A program made the translations under genes and the position numbers. Under the pieces are notes generated by a model. The model saw only the letters and a list, made by a program, of their open reading frames with translations. It did no database searches and had not been told where the DNA came from. Positions 1 to 11,060 of a stretch of DNA of 64,000 nt are shown one piece after another. The stretch is from Bactrocera neohumeralis (lineage: Eukaryota; Arthropoda; Insecta; Diptera; Tephritidae): positions 26,664,635 through 26,728,634 of the forward strand of contig NC_065921.1 of assembly GCF_024586455.1 (NCBI RefSeq), written 5' to 3'. Position 1 is the first letter of the stretch, and the number at the start of each line of letters is the position of its first letter.

Positions 1-334
1 CATATGGAGCCAATCTCTGGGTTTGACATGCGTTCTATGTTTCGGGTTTGGTTGTCAGCAGAGCTTTTATTCACAAGTAATATGGAGGAAATAATTAGTT
101 ATTGCAATCCCTACCTATCCAAAGAGGGTATTAAACCTAGAGAAAACCGCGGGACCTTATGTATATACAAGCGCTGATTCTGAAAAATGTGACTCCGCGT
201 CTGCCCAATGCTATGGATTCGAAAAGATGGTCCTCAAGATTCTCCCAACAGATCCCAATGCCGCTTGTTTGCAGGATTCAGGTGCGGCGTATAGTTTAGG
301 AGGATATGGTCAAGTGACTTTGGATATTGATTCG
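1..334 (+). pseudogene. Coding-like exon fragment with a frame break, unknown product
   Basis: Two overlapping open frames look coding rather than random. Frame 1 is open from base 1 to a TGA at 175-177, with a methionine at 4-6. Frame 2 is open from 95 to past 334 and is rich in small residues, with regular cysteines (SEKC, AQCYGF, AACLQ) and a GGYGQVTLDI stretch. The second frame ends at a good splice donor (TCG|GTAAGA, GT at 335) and otherwise stops about 37 bases later. The simplest reading is one exon with a one-base frameshift near 120-150, or two exons of which the first is cut by the window edge. I do not recognise the family. It could be a host exon, a transposon gene or an old viral insertion. 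No AATAAA or promoter is visible. Confidence 0.4.
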
Positions 335-1050
335 GTAAGAATATATTCTAAATGTATTATCGGTATCTTTTAATAAATTATTATTTGTATGTAAAGAAAA
401 GAAAATGCTTCACATAATTAAATTAAAAAAATATTCCAAAAAGACGAAATTCAATATTTTTGCACGGTGTAATTTTAATTAAATACCGTTAGCACTGAAA
501 TTTACTCAAATACTATTTTTACGTTTAAAGTGTTCAACAAACACGAGAAAGTAAAACAATGCCTCACTCCATTTACTTTACCTTAATGAGCAAATCCACA
601 TTGAACGTAGCCTATTTTTAAGCGCGGAAGAAACCCAAATTCTGGAGAGTAATTAAAGAAACGTTATGTAACGCAACTGTCAATAAATTCTGTATTAAAT
701 GTTACACCATTGGAGTTCCGTTGGATTAAAGTGGGAAGCAACGGTATACCAAAGTATCACCAAAGGCACAAAACTCCAACCCACGCACAAAAGTATGCAA
801 CATACAGTAATGATTTCTTGCACGCTTAGCTGAATTTCTTAATAAGCTCAAGCGCAAGTCGACGAATGTAATAAAATTTATAATGTGCTGCGGTGGGGAG
901 TAAATATTTTGTGTGTACATTGTTTTCAATTTGTATGTATGTATTATATTTCTGCGTACAATGACACCCTTTAAATGAATTATTTAAAGCAGGTGAGTAA
1001 ATTTACGAAATCCGCCTACATTTAAGAGGATTTAGCGTGTATTCGCTGGT
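335..1050. other. AT-rich non-coding DNA
   Basis: Nothing recognisable: AT-rich, no conserved frame and no repeat family identified. If the preceding block is an exon this would be its intron. Confidence 0.5.
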
Positions 1051-1145
1051 GTGTAAAGCGGTGTACATACATATATACAATGTAAATATATATGTGTGTA
1101 TATAAATATATATGTGTACGTGTGTGTAGATATATGTGTGCTTGC
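1051..1145. repeat. TATATG/TGTG microsatellite
   Basis: Imperfect alternating TA and TG tracts (ATATATATGTGTGTATATAA and similar). Short reading frames across it are artefacts of the repeat. Confidence 0.8.
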
Positions 1146-1304
1146 ATAATAAAAGCGCTACGATTTCATTGTAATTAACAAAAGCCGTAAGGAAGATCAC
1201 GCACCCATTGGAAAGAGCAGGTGAAAGATTGGCTCTGACGCAGGCACCAACTTCCATATTTACACCAATACACGCTCATATGTGCATGTAATATATAAAT
1301 GTGA

Positions 1305-2125
1305 GTTTTTATACCCTGAACAGGGGTTTTAAGTTGGCTACGAAATTTTTCATTCTCTGAAAGAAACCTGGGACACATTATGAAGTACATAAAAGTATAA
1401 ATGATCAGCCATCTTTGCCTGTCTGGCCGCCTTTATATACGCAAACTAGTCCCTCAATTCTCGAGATATCGATCTGAATCTTTTTACATGCTATTTTCTC
1501 CGCAAGAAGCAGGTCCTTTGTCGGTACCGAGAATATCGGACCATTGTGGGATATAGCTGTCACACGAACTCACCGATGAAAACCAAGTCCTTGTATGGAA
1601 AAGTTTCTTATTTGACGAGCCATCTGCACGAAATTTAGCATGAATCATTTCTTAGAGCAACGCTATATTTTTCTAAGAAATTATTGAAATCGGACCACTA
1701 TAGCATATAGCTGCCATAGAAACTCACCGATCAAAACCAAGTCCTTGTATGGAAAAGCTTCTTATTTGGCGAGATATCTTCACAAAATTTGGCTTAGATC
1801 AGTCCCTAAAAGAGTTCTATAAACTGCAATTAAATTATTCGAATCGGACTACTACTATAGCATATAGCTGCCATACAAACTGGCCGATCAAAATTAAGTT
1901 TTTGTATGGCAAAGTTTCTTATTTGACGAGATATCTTCACGAAATTTGGCACGAATCATTTCCTAAAAGAATAACAAAAACCCCAAATAAATTATTAAAA
2001 TCGGACCGCATAACAAAAATCCCAAATAAATTATTAAAATCGGACCGCATACAGCTACCAAAATAAACTCGTCGGTGGAGGGTATTTTAGCTTCAGTGCA
2101 GCCGAATTTAATGCGCTTTTTTGTT
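1305..2125 (+). repeat. Dispersed repeat family A, near-complete copy
   Basis: This copy starts with TTTTTATACCCTGAACAGGG, where CCCTG-AA-CAGGG is a palindrome. It ends with GGAGGGTATTTTAGCTTCAG followed by a weak hairpin and a T-rich tail. Inside are imperfect tandem modules of about 155 bases, each carrying a phrase like CGGACCACTATAGCATATAG and then TCCTTGTATGG; module starts are near 1529, 1690 and 1843. The last module contains a separate 40-base direct duplication at 1971-2050. No protein is encoded. The same family recurs at 3.3, 12.0, 13.5, 20.3, 29.0, 45.9, 50.7, 60.8 and 63.2 kb, so it is a mobile non-autonomous repeat of unknown class. Confidence 0.8.
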
Positions 2126-3304
2126 ATAAAATTCTGATGACGCAAAAATTCCGCGCTTGTAGAAAGTTCAGCTTGAGAAATGACATTTGTTGAGTAGTTG
2201 ACTTACAGACGACAACAACAACAACAACATTGCTTGTGATGAGTACACACCGGCCCGTTGTGTTCTGCATGCACTTGGGATTTTCATTTTCAAGAGGTTG
2301 ATTTCAGCATTTTTCGGTAACTTTCTATCAACTTTGGCACACACACATCAATGGAGATATAATTGTAAATATATATGTATATATGTACTCTTACTTCGGC
2401 AAATGCGCCTTGTCGCTGCTTTAATTAGCGTTTTTATTAAAATTTTTGTACGCCGACAGCGACAAATGTGCTACTAACTTTCTGTGGCAAGCACAATCAG
2501 ATAAAATTAAATGAAGAAGGCCACGAAAGAAAGGAAAATAAGGCCACACACACACACATACACGCATACTTGATTAAACTACCCACATGTCCTTTTTGCA
2601 ATTACTTTCGCATTGGCATATGCAAATACTTGTGTTGCTCCACATGCTTTTGTCTCCACTGCCACTGCTTCTCAATGAGCACACTTCGTTGCTCGTTCGT
2701 TGCGGTCAGTGCGGAAGCCGAATTGACGTTTTTGGGTCACTACTGTGCGCCGGAAATTCGGTCTTTCTTGTATAAAGCCAAAAATAATTTAATGTGCACA
2801 CTTGTGAGGCTTCTATAATGAAGTAGTTTCCTGTACTTATGTGGATTAATTGCAAAGTTTTTGTAGGACTTCAAAGAGTTTTCTGTAGAAAACAATTGAA
2901 ATAGATGTCTTGGCCTAATTTAGTTCAAACAAAAGGTGTGGTGAGCTTAAGAGCGACAAGGATGGAGTTTTAAGTGACAAAAGACACATAATTAATGATT
3001 GGCATTGTGATTGAGTAGTTAAGCTGCGGGTTCGAATCATCAGCAATAAAAAAATTTGTTGTCGAAATATTTCATAAGCGAGAGATTGAAGTTTCAGTGG
3101 AATTAAAATGGCTACAATTTAGTACATAAGTCGATTATTTTCCAAATTGTGCCTGAGAGTTAAAAAATTTATTTCTCAAGAACAACTTATAGCAAATATC
3201 AATCAGAAAATCTTGAAATATTTCTGAATTTATCTCTGTATTTACTAATATGACTTTCATGATTTGGAGGTTTGAAATGCACACTTTCGGCTTTACGTCT
3301 TCCT
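2126..3304. other. Background DNA with short CAA and CA tracts
   Basis: It contains a (CAA)n tract near 2210-2230 and a CA tract near 2551-2570. The rest is AT-rich with no coding or repeat family recognised. A tRNA-like half at about 3003-3046 was considered and rejected. Confidence 0.5.
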
Positions 3305-3560
3305 GCCTACCCTGAACAGGAAATATTAGGTTTGTCACGAAATCTGTATGTGTTTGTGCCATACCCGTCTGTATATCTGTATATACGTACGCCAACTAGT
3401 AGTCTTTGAGATACAGAACTTATGAAACTGTACTTTTGTCGGAATCACCTTTATCGCATCACCTTGATATCGGAGCCGGAGCTATCGTTAGGTCCATTGT
3501 GCTTCAAAGAGCTATTCAATGAAGCTATATCAAGCAACTTAGTGGATTTAATATAATAAA
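3305..3560 (+). repeat. Dispersed repeat family A, 5' fragment
   Basis: CCTACCCTGAACAGGAAATATT, then the family's TTTGTCACGAA, TCTGTATAT and ACTAGT phrases, and a decayed first internal module. The 3' part is missing. Confidence 0.7.
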
Positions 3561-3689
3561 CTACTTTATTTTTTACCACCACAGTTGACTAATTACCTTT
3601 GGCATATGTCCGGGGCTCAACCAGTTGAAGACTGGGTAATATTTTTTGCGTCTCATTATCCGTCGCCCATTTTATTCATCCTGACGACT

Positions 3690-4565
3690 CATGGTTAGGT
3701 AGGGTATGGTCGTAGGATTAATACAAAATCGATGAATCTTACTTGGATAGATATTTATCTTCATGTTATCCATAAACTCTTAAATGTGGATCACCAAATC
3801 CTCATAGATCGACAAAGCGACCGACTCAACTTTTCTGAGTTTCTTAAGGCGGATATTTGGTAGATCGTGCCCAAGAATGGCAACTACAATGTTAGTTTAG
3901 TTTCGCTTATCTAAAAGTGGAAGCTTTGTGGTCTGTCTGTCACCAATACAATCTTAAACTTCTTTGGTGGTTTGTCCTGCATTATTAATGCTGCAAGTTC
4001 TGAGGGATTTGTATAGAGTCCATTACTTCAATTAATTCGTGAAGGAGCTGAATGGTCTAGCACAGCTAAGAAAAATTGCATTCCCAGCTTCATGTGCTCC
4101 TTTCCCATATGACTGGGTACACAGATGAATTTAAACAAGTTCCTTACTGGAAGTCTAATTTCTGCCACCTGGCATAATTTAATGTAGGGAGACATAATAT
4201 ACCGCTGTCTTGTAGAAACTGAACACATTAAGGATCTAAGAAAGAGACATTCGGTATTAATCTCTGACACCGATTGCATCCCTGACAACATGGACCAGTT
4301 CGTAGCGGAGTCTACTTCAAGCCACATTATCTCTGAGAAATATGTGTGTGTATCGGAATCGCTGGAGAAGAAGCGCAGTGAACTGTGCGGCTAGATCGAA
4401 ACCCACGGAGATGTTTGGAGAAGGAATTTTCTGTCGGCAGTTCTCATTCAACTCTTGTTTCAGATCTGCAGACCACAATTGATAGCTATCTAGATACCAG
4501 CACATATAATTCTTCGAAATGCGGTTATCTTTTGCATCCACTACGATAGTAGAACTTCTAAACAA
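3690..4565 (-). mobile_element. Decayed non-LTR retrotransposon 3' end (RNase H-like)
   Basis: Read on the minus strand, 4028-4565 keeps an RNase H-like signature: a FICVPSHMG stretch where jockey-type elements have xWVPGHxGI, followed in a shifted frame by GNAI where GNExAD is expected. The frame is broken several times. At 3693-3710 the minus strand reads CCCTACCTAACC, matching the TAACCTAACC-type 3' tail of the other non-LTR copies in this window. This makes a degraded 5'-truncated insertion likely, though residue-level support is weak. Confidence 0.4.
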
Positions 4566-5015
4566 GCCTTGAATTCGCTAACAATGAACTTAAAGCTAGT
4601 CAAGGAGCCTCACTAACAATAAAGATGTCTGTGTGCTTGGCCGAAGTGGTGTCGTCAAGTCCTAATAGGATGTGTATGAGCAGGGATTCCCCTGTCTTCG
4701 TGCATTCGGGTACTGGATCTATGAGACTGTTGCGAGCTCAACAAGCGTTGGTCAGCAACAAGCACTTCTGGCGAAAGTTTAGACAGACTGAGTTTAAAGC
4801 GTCACAGTTCCCATAATTTCCACGAGCCGAGCGAATTGACTGGAATTGATATGAGCCAACTCAATAAATTTGTAGAAGGTTCTAGGCGTTTTGTCGATAT
4901 GGTCTTTTTAAACAATATCTAGAAGTATTTGGCATCACAACTGGCAGGCGTCTCTAACTGTGCATGTGGGTTCATTCATAACATCACGACAAATCAGCGT
5001 ATTGACCTAACCTAA
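4566..5015 (+). mobile_element. Probable non-LTR 3' end with TAACCTAACC tail
   Basis: The tail GACCTAACCTAAAC lies at about 5002-5015. Just upstream (4850-4910) is a short frame resembling LNKFVEGSRRFVDMVF. The same C-terminal phrase in altered form occurs at 7.78 kb (LQEFVANTRCFVDK) next to another CTAACGTAACATAACC end. The 4566-4850 part is unassigned. Confidence 0.4.
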
Positions 5016-5884
5016 ACTAATCGTTTGTAGGCGCTGCGGATAGCCCTAATTACCGAACGGTTATACGGTGTAAAATTATTAAACTTGATATTTAGAGCAA
5101 AAGTTCACTTGGCGCTTTATGTTATGTAAACAAATTCGACTCGAAAGAAGTTCGTTTAGTTTGAAGCCAACTTCTATGTATGGTTTGCTGCAGAAGCTGA
5201 CTGCTCCTGTTGATGTTTCAAGCTTTGATTCATCGGCGAATACGTAGACTCCGCCTATCAGTCATCGAAGCATTGGTCCTTACGTCTCTAAATGAAAAGC
5301 AATATGCTTAACTCATCATGGCTCTTATTTTCTTGATCGCATTGTCCAGCTAGCCCGAGTTCAATTACAAGATCGTGTATAAAACCATACCATATTGCGT
5401 TTAAATTGTATTATTTTACTTTCGAAGCTGCCTATGTATAGCCAGCATTTCATTTCACTAAATACTTAACACGATTGCGTTAATAGACTTAAAAGAAATC
5501 AGCAAAATATTTCCAAAACACTCATTTCGAGCACTTTGCGCTCTTTCACTGCCGACGACAGCTTTTCACAGATAAAAGAAATAATTTCCTCAATGCAATT
5601 TGAATTTAAAAGCAACGACTCGAGAATAATTTCGAAAATAGCCACTTGAAAGACAAAACCAATTGCACATAGCATACTCTTAGGCGCACACACAAGTATT
5701 AGATTTATTTTTCGCACGCACTCAATAGCAATAAGCCGACGTCGACGCTGCTGCTGCCGCTGGCAAAAACTAAATATTTTTTCAATTTGCCATGTGATCA
5801 ATTCTCATTTGCTGAAGGATGCTTCAGCACAAACGCTGCGCAAACAGCAAATAAGAAAAGCACACACATGAGACGGCACAAATA
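5016..5884. other. Background DNA
   Basis: AT-rich unique sequence; nothing recognised on either strand. Confidence 0.4.
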
Positions 5885-6310
5885 GACTCGTAAACGCACT
5901 TTTGTATATATGTGTATATGTATGGGTGTGTGTGTGTGCATAGTTGTTCGAAGTGTATTTTGTTGACTTCGACATCCATGACGTGGCAGTCGATGGCAAT
6001 GACGACAGCAAACAAACAGACAAAATGATCGTCTCTCTCACTCACTCTCTCTGTTTACACACGTAAATGACAATGACACAAGTAAAAACACGCACACAAG
6101 CACACAATACAACAAGCGCAATTGTTGTTAATTGGAGATTGGAGTGGCTAACGGTATATTGTATTTAATATTGTCATCTGTGTTATTCCCACAGCTACGC
6201 ACTCGGCCACAATGCCACACTGAGCATTCGAAGTATGTTACTTTTTTACTTTGGTTTTTCGACACACGCGCACAATCACATATATGTCACACACACACAC
6301 ACACGCACAC
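5885..6310. repeat. TG/CA microsatellite-rich stretch
   Basis: TATATGTGTATATG plus (TG)n at 5888-5940, CTCT runs at 6030-6053, and (CA)n at 6288-6310. Hydrophobic or His-Thr-rich frames here come from the repeats. Confidence 0.7.
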
Positions 6311-6889
6311 ATTTGTATTGGCGCTCTATGAGTACTTGTATTTGCATTTGTATTGGTTTTCACAATTACTTTGCATTGCTTGTTGATTTATGCGTCAGTC
6401 CCATTGGTACGCTGCCATTTTTTTGCTCTCCACTGCCCCCAAATTGCTTTTCGAGTGTTTTTATATGATTGTTTTTTACAAATTACACATTTTTTCCTTC
6501 TCGTTTTTCCACTCTAGTGTATTATGGCGCGATTTGTTTGCTTTTGTTTTTAGTTTTACATTTTTTCATTTCATATCCATCATATCAAAAAATGTCCGAA
6601 AACATGAAATAAATATATGCGCATTTCTTGATCTGCATTTGTCATTTAATTTCCGTTTATTTTGATTTTTTCACAGGAAGGGCGGCCAATTTTGACGCAT
6701 ATGCTGTGAAGGCTTTATTTTGGAATTGGCTAGTTGATGGCTGTTGACGCTGTTAATTGAATAAAATTGTGAGTACCGTGTATTTTTATGCTACTAAAAA
6801 ATGGTGGCGGCATATGTTTTTAGCAACTACAAGGAATATCGGTGACTAGCTTTCAATGGAAGTGAATCAAAAATTATAGATCTTTCTTC
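6311..6889. other. T-rich background DNA
   Basis: T-rich non-coding sequence, no family recognised. Confidence 0.4.
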
Positions 6890-7756
6890 GCATCAATCTC
6901 TGTGTCCATGTCAATTTCCATATATATATATTTATGTTTCCCGATATCTTGAACCCAATATCCATCTCCATTCTCCAGGCTTATCTCTATCGCTATTTAC
7001 ATCTTTATCTTTTTTCGTATAACTCTCTCTTTCTTCCTCTACCATTGTCACTGTATTTATCTCTATCGCTATCTACATCTCTTTCCTTTTTTTATACCTC
7101 TCTCCATCGCTAGGTCTAGCACTATTTATTTTTATCTTATCACGATCTCTATCTACATTCTCTAATACTATTTGTCTTTTTATCTTTTTTGGTCTAACTC
7201 ACTAGAACTTGATATTAGTTGGCTTCAATAATTTGTGTCTCTTTTCCTTTACCTCTCTTTCTCACCCACTACCATTATATCTGTATTTATCTCTGTTGCT
7301 ATACAAATGTCTTTTCGTTTTTCTATACCGCTCTCTATCGCTATGTCTAGCGCTATTTATCTCTATCTCCATCTCATCTTTTAGCTCATTATTATTATTA
7401 CATTTATATTCTTTAATACTATTTAACTTTGCCCTCTTATCTGCTTTTATTTAACGCACTAGAACTTGTTATTAGTTGGCTTCAATAATTTGTGTCTCTT
7501 TTCCTATACTCTCTACCATTATCTCTGTATTTATCTCTGTCGTTATCTACATCTCTTTCCTTTTTTCTATACCTCTCTCTATCGCTATGTCTATCTTTGT
7601 TTGCTTCTATCCCCATCTCTTCTTCTAGCTCTTAATTACTTGCTTATCTTGCCTTTCTCTTAATTTTCGTCTCTCAATATCTCTTCTCATCACGATCTTT
7701 ATCTACATATATTCTCTACTACTATTTTAGTTTGTCTTTTATCTTTTTTGTCTAAC
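6890..7756 (+). repeat. Pyrimidine-rich tandem array, unit about 260-300 bases
   Basis: Strongly strand-biased C/T sequence built of TCTATCGCTATCTACATCTC-like phrases. A clear anchor, TAGAACTTGATATTAG followed by TTGGCTTCAATAATTTG, recurs at 7201, 7458 and (diverged) 7759, giving unit lengths of 257 and 301. The anchor matches the start of the non-LTR fragment that follows at 7757, so the array appears to have captured a piece of that retroelement. Confidence 0.75.
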
Positions 7757-7960
7757 TCATTAGAACTTGATATTAGCTGCCTTCAAGAATTTGTAGCAAA
7801 TACGAGGTGCTTTGTCGATAAACTACAGTTTCTTAAATCCATTTTAGCAGTTCTGAGTTCTGCGCATACTAACGAAGCGGCGTTTCTCGCTGTCCAAGTG
7901 GAATTATTCTTGGCTCCGCGAATATTAGCCAGATTACCTAACGTAACATAACCTTTGTCT
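7757..7960 (+). mobile_element. Non-LTR retrotransposon C-terminal/3' fragment
   Basis: An open frame reading ELDISCLQEFVANTRC, then AAFLAVQVELFLAP, then an end CTAACGTAACATAACC. It resembles the ends at 4.85 and 9.35-9.48 kb (SVFLAVRVGSLV). It is a short 3' remnant only. Confidence 0.45.
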
Positions 7961-8441
7961 ATTTACCAATATAAGTAGATCTTTCTCTTTTTTTCTCTAT
8001 CTTTTAGACTCTAACATTAAATGCATTTGCACCTTGTCTATCTTACTTCCCGATCTAAACGGGGTTAGATCTCCGAAATAACATCCCTTAGTCGGATAAA
8101 ATCCGGGTCAGTTTCCATAACTTAGAACCGGCTGTTGTGAGAATTGTCTATCTCATTCTCTGTTTTTATTTCATTACATATTAGTTCATGCGTCCGTATT
8201 CCTTCAATTACCAAATCATTAAATGAAGTCAGCAAAAATACCTCCGTAATTATGACTAGAAAGCTCTAAGTACGCTGTCCTGACCTTATATCGACTAGAT
8301 ACACAAAGACTTGGTAGTTTACCCTAATCAAATGTTTTAAGGTAAGACAACTGACTGACGCTGGCTCATTTATCCGATTCTTAGTTATTAACGTACTTCA
8401 TAATACTAGGAACGAAGAACTTAAATGGGCAAAATAAAGTT
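7961..8441. other. Background with a retroelement-like scrap
   Basis: Pyrimidine-rich to about 8030. 8060-8150 (GGATAAAATCCGGGTCAG, GAACCGGCTGTTGTGAGAAT) looks like a 3'-UTR scrap of a non-LTR element but no protein supports it. Confidence 0.3.
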
Positions 8442-8645
8442 TTATTGACAACTTTCGGTTAGCACATCAGTTATATACACATCTTTCCATCCTGATCCTT
8501 TTTTATGCCTATCATCAAATGCTAATACACGAGAAATAATTTTAAATCTCTCCAAAGACATGGTTGTCCTCAAGAAATCACCACTATGAAATTCATCCCA
8601 CAGGGAACTAAGACCTGTGAGCGGTAGGCTCTTCAAACACTTCAT
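8442..8645 (-). pseudogene. piggyBac-like transposase fragment
   Basis: A 67-residue frame with the phrase FLRTTMSLERFKIISRVLAF followed by DDRHK. This matches the N-terminal conserved block of piggyBac-family (DDE_Tnp_1_7) transposases, which typically read RxTMSxxRFxxIxRxLRFDD. Only this block survives; the catalytic aspartates, the cysteine-rich C-terminus and the terminal repeats are absent. It is a dead scrap of a roughly 550-600 residue protein. Confidence 0.6.
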
Positions 8646-8829
8646 TTCATTAGTTTTTGCAAAGCAAAAGGATTCGATGTTTCACTTTGGTATCCAAATT
8701 ATCTACACAGTGTTCGAAAACGAGTTACTTCTTAAAATATAATGTGGATTCACACACAATGAATGGACTCTAAGAAAAAATGGTCTAAAACCGTCCAATG
8801 TACATATGTCCAGAGTTATGCCTATCATG

Positions 8830-9518
8830 ATTGAGTTACCTCAGCCCCATAGGTAATGTCGGCCGAAAAAAGTTGGAGGGAGAGTTTGCTGTTAGCTCTC
8901 CATTAACTATATTAATATCAGACATCGGTAGTATTTTTCAAGCCAAAGTGGCTATAGTTAAGGCAGTGGTAGTAATATCGCTTCAAAGGACAGTTTTATT
9001 CAGAGAGGTGTGCATAACGGCAATTCCGGCCGCGCTGATTGTGCGCTCAAGGTTGGTCAAGCAGTGTTTAGCCTCACTGGCAATAACATACTTGCCGCCT
9101 ACTTATACCTATCTACTAAGGTTGGGGCGGTGCTCCAACGGCCTGTTGCATTTTAGCACTGGTTCTATGGATCTTGTGTGTTGTAAGCATTGCTAGTGGT
9201 TAGTAGTAGTTTTCTGGATCCATCGAAATAAAGTTCTTACTGGACACAGTCTTATTGAGTCGCATGCGATGCGTTTTCCATTATCCAACTTTTATCTCAT
9301 TAAGACTGAGGTATGAAGTGATCATACCTTCAATGAACTAGGCACAGTGGCTGGAATCAAGTCACTCAATTAGCCGCTTCAACAAATTTTTGGCGCTGTT
9401 GATATATGACAGTCTTCTAATTACAGCAAATCGGTGTTTCTAGCTGTCCGAGTGGGATCATTAGTGACTTTTGGCATGATTACTTAATGGCTGCCATTCA
9501 CACAATCGATTGCTTTAG
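8830..9518 (+). mobile_element. Jockey-like non-LTR retrotransposon, decayed RNase H region
   Basis: The frame at 8930-9090 reads IFQAKVAIVKAVV, then LFREV, then VRSRLVKQCLASLAI. The better-preserved copies at 23.4 and 43.1 kb read FQAEVA, IKAAVDLLLR, SFREVTVHSD and SGLVKECLTS at the same places. The catalytic SDS of RNase H is mutated here. Downstream to 9480 the C-terminal region is broken by several frameshifts. Confidence 0.6.
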
Positions 9519-9616
9519 GTGGCCGTTCCCCGTACAGTTAACCGGAATGGACCCGGAATCTTATCCGGCCATGAACTGTCAACTCGGCAGAATTCAACCA
9601 CTATAACAACAACCAC
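9519..9616 (+). repeat. SINE-like dispersed segment ending in CAA repeats
   Basis: GTTAACCGGAATGGACCCGG, ATCTTATCCGG and AACTGTCAACTCGGCAG, then ACTATAACAACAACC. A diverged relative lies at 59690-59815 (TAACCGGAACG, TTTTTATCCGG, AGCTGTCAACTGTCAA, ACTATAACAACAACAC). Such CAA-tailed units could be a SINE or the 3' UTR of a non-LTR element. Confidence 0.5.
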
Positions 9617-10619
9617 TTCAGGTTTAGCAAATTTTTTCACGAAATGTCGCTTAGCTTTTTTATATCAACCGTGAAAAGCCTAGTTCTCATCCTTTCTAAC
9701 GTGAAGTCATTATTATAAAGAAGTTAGGAGGGTAGCTAGAAGTTCGGTTTCGGTTTGTTCTTTGGCTCCTAGCGGCAATTCAGTCGGGTTTCAAACCTTT
9801 TCTATACAAATTCTAAGATGATAAGGCAAATTTTCACTTAAGTAGTTTGAGTGCAATATATTTTTTAATTTTCCGTTATGAATTATTGAAATCTGTAATT
9901 GTTGTATGAGATCATTCGAATAGTTAGAGATATGTATGTGTATATAAAATTTTGCCCAAAATAAGCTCTACCTCATTTTGGAAATTACTAATATGAGTAA
10001 AATGTACGCTCAACTTACTACACTAGCATTATTGGCCGAACATTTCTTGCAGCTTTCAAAAAAAGTACTTTTGTTTGGTTCAAGGACTACCTTTTTTAAC
10101 ATAAGTTGTGGGTGCTTGCTGCCTATTAGGTTTCCAAACCAATAAAATTTCAGTTAGCTGTCAATGGCCCTATATTTCACCGCACACGCACTTAATAATA
10201 TCTATTTTTCATTTTATTGACTTTTAATGGCTTTGCTTAATACTCAACTAACCAACAGAATTACCCTTTAACTAACGATTTATGCGACAAAACAATCTGA
10301 CAAAAAAACTTTTGAGCTTCCCGATGCAAATAGTTTATTAAACCTCACTTTACTCCATATGCGCATAAATTTCATTTCGCTAATAATAAAATTAAATAAT
10401 TTAACAACTTAAATACAAAAGTTTGCTAGTTTTAATTACCGCCATCCAAGCACCACTACTGTTATGAGTAAATTGTATGTATGTATTATAAATGAACATT
10501 CACTAAAACAATAACGGAGATTTAAAGTTTTATGAGTTTTATGGATTCGAAAACCGAACACACAACACCAAATAGGCCAACGAAAATTGCTTTATTCGAG
10601 TTTCAATTACAAAATCAGC
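9617..10619. other. AT-rich background DNA
   Basis: No repeat family or conserved frame recognised. Confidence 0.4.
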
Positions 10620-11060
10620 ATTGTGCATTTTATACATGCATACATACATATATAAGTATACATAACTTACATACGCGAGCGTTGGGCTATAAAATATTAA
10701 CAAGCAATCTGGCAACAAATAATGGCGCACTATGCGAGGCTACAAAAGGCGCGCGAATGAAAATGCGATTAAGTGGAATTTAATAGGAAAATACTCGAAA
10801 AGAGGGGATAAATATGTATATATATATGTATGTATTCTAACTATATATATATTCAAATGTGTATCTGTGTGTGTATATACATATGTTGACCAAACAGTCG
10901 CTACAGAAAGCAGACACGCAGCCACTAAGCCGCACTTAAGGGCAGCTGCGGAGGCTTGTGTATGGCAAACGTACATACATTTATATATATTAACTTATAC
11001 TTTTACGATTATATATGAAAATATATGTATGTACCTCACTCATATTCAAGTTCATTAAAT
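10620..11060. repeat. TACA/TATATG microsatellite-rich stretch
   Basis: Tracts of CATACATACATATATA (10638-10660), TATATATGTATGTAT (10815-10835), TATATATATTC (10843-10855) and TGTGTGTGTATATACATATG (10866-10885), separated by unique sequence. Tyr/Ile-rich frames on both strands are artefacts. Confidence 0.7.

Noticed and set aside
3003..3046. tRNA-like or SINE promoter: GATTGAGTAGTTAAG followed by GGGTTCGAATCATC
   Set aside because: It resembles A and B boxes, but there is no room for an anticodon arm and the T-arm flanks do not pair. At best a remnant.
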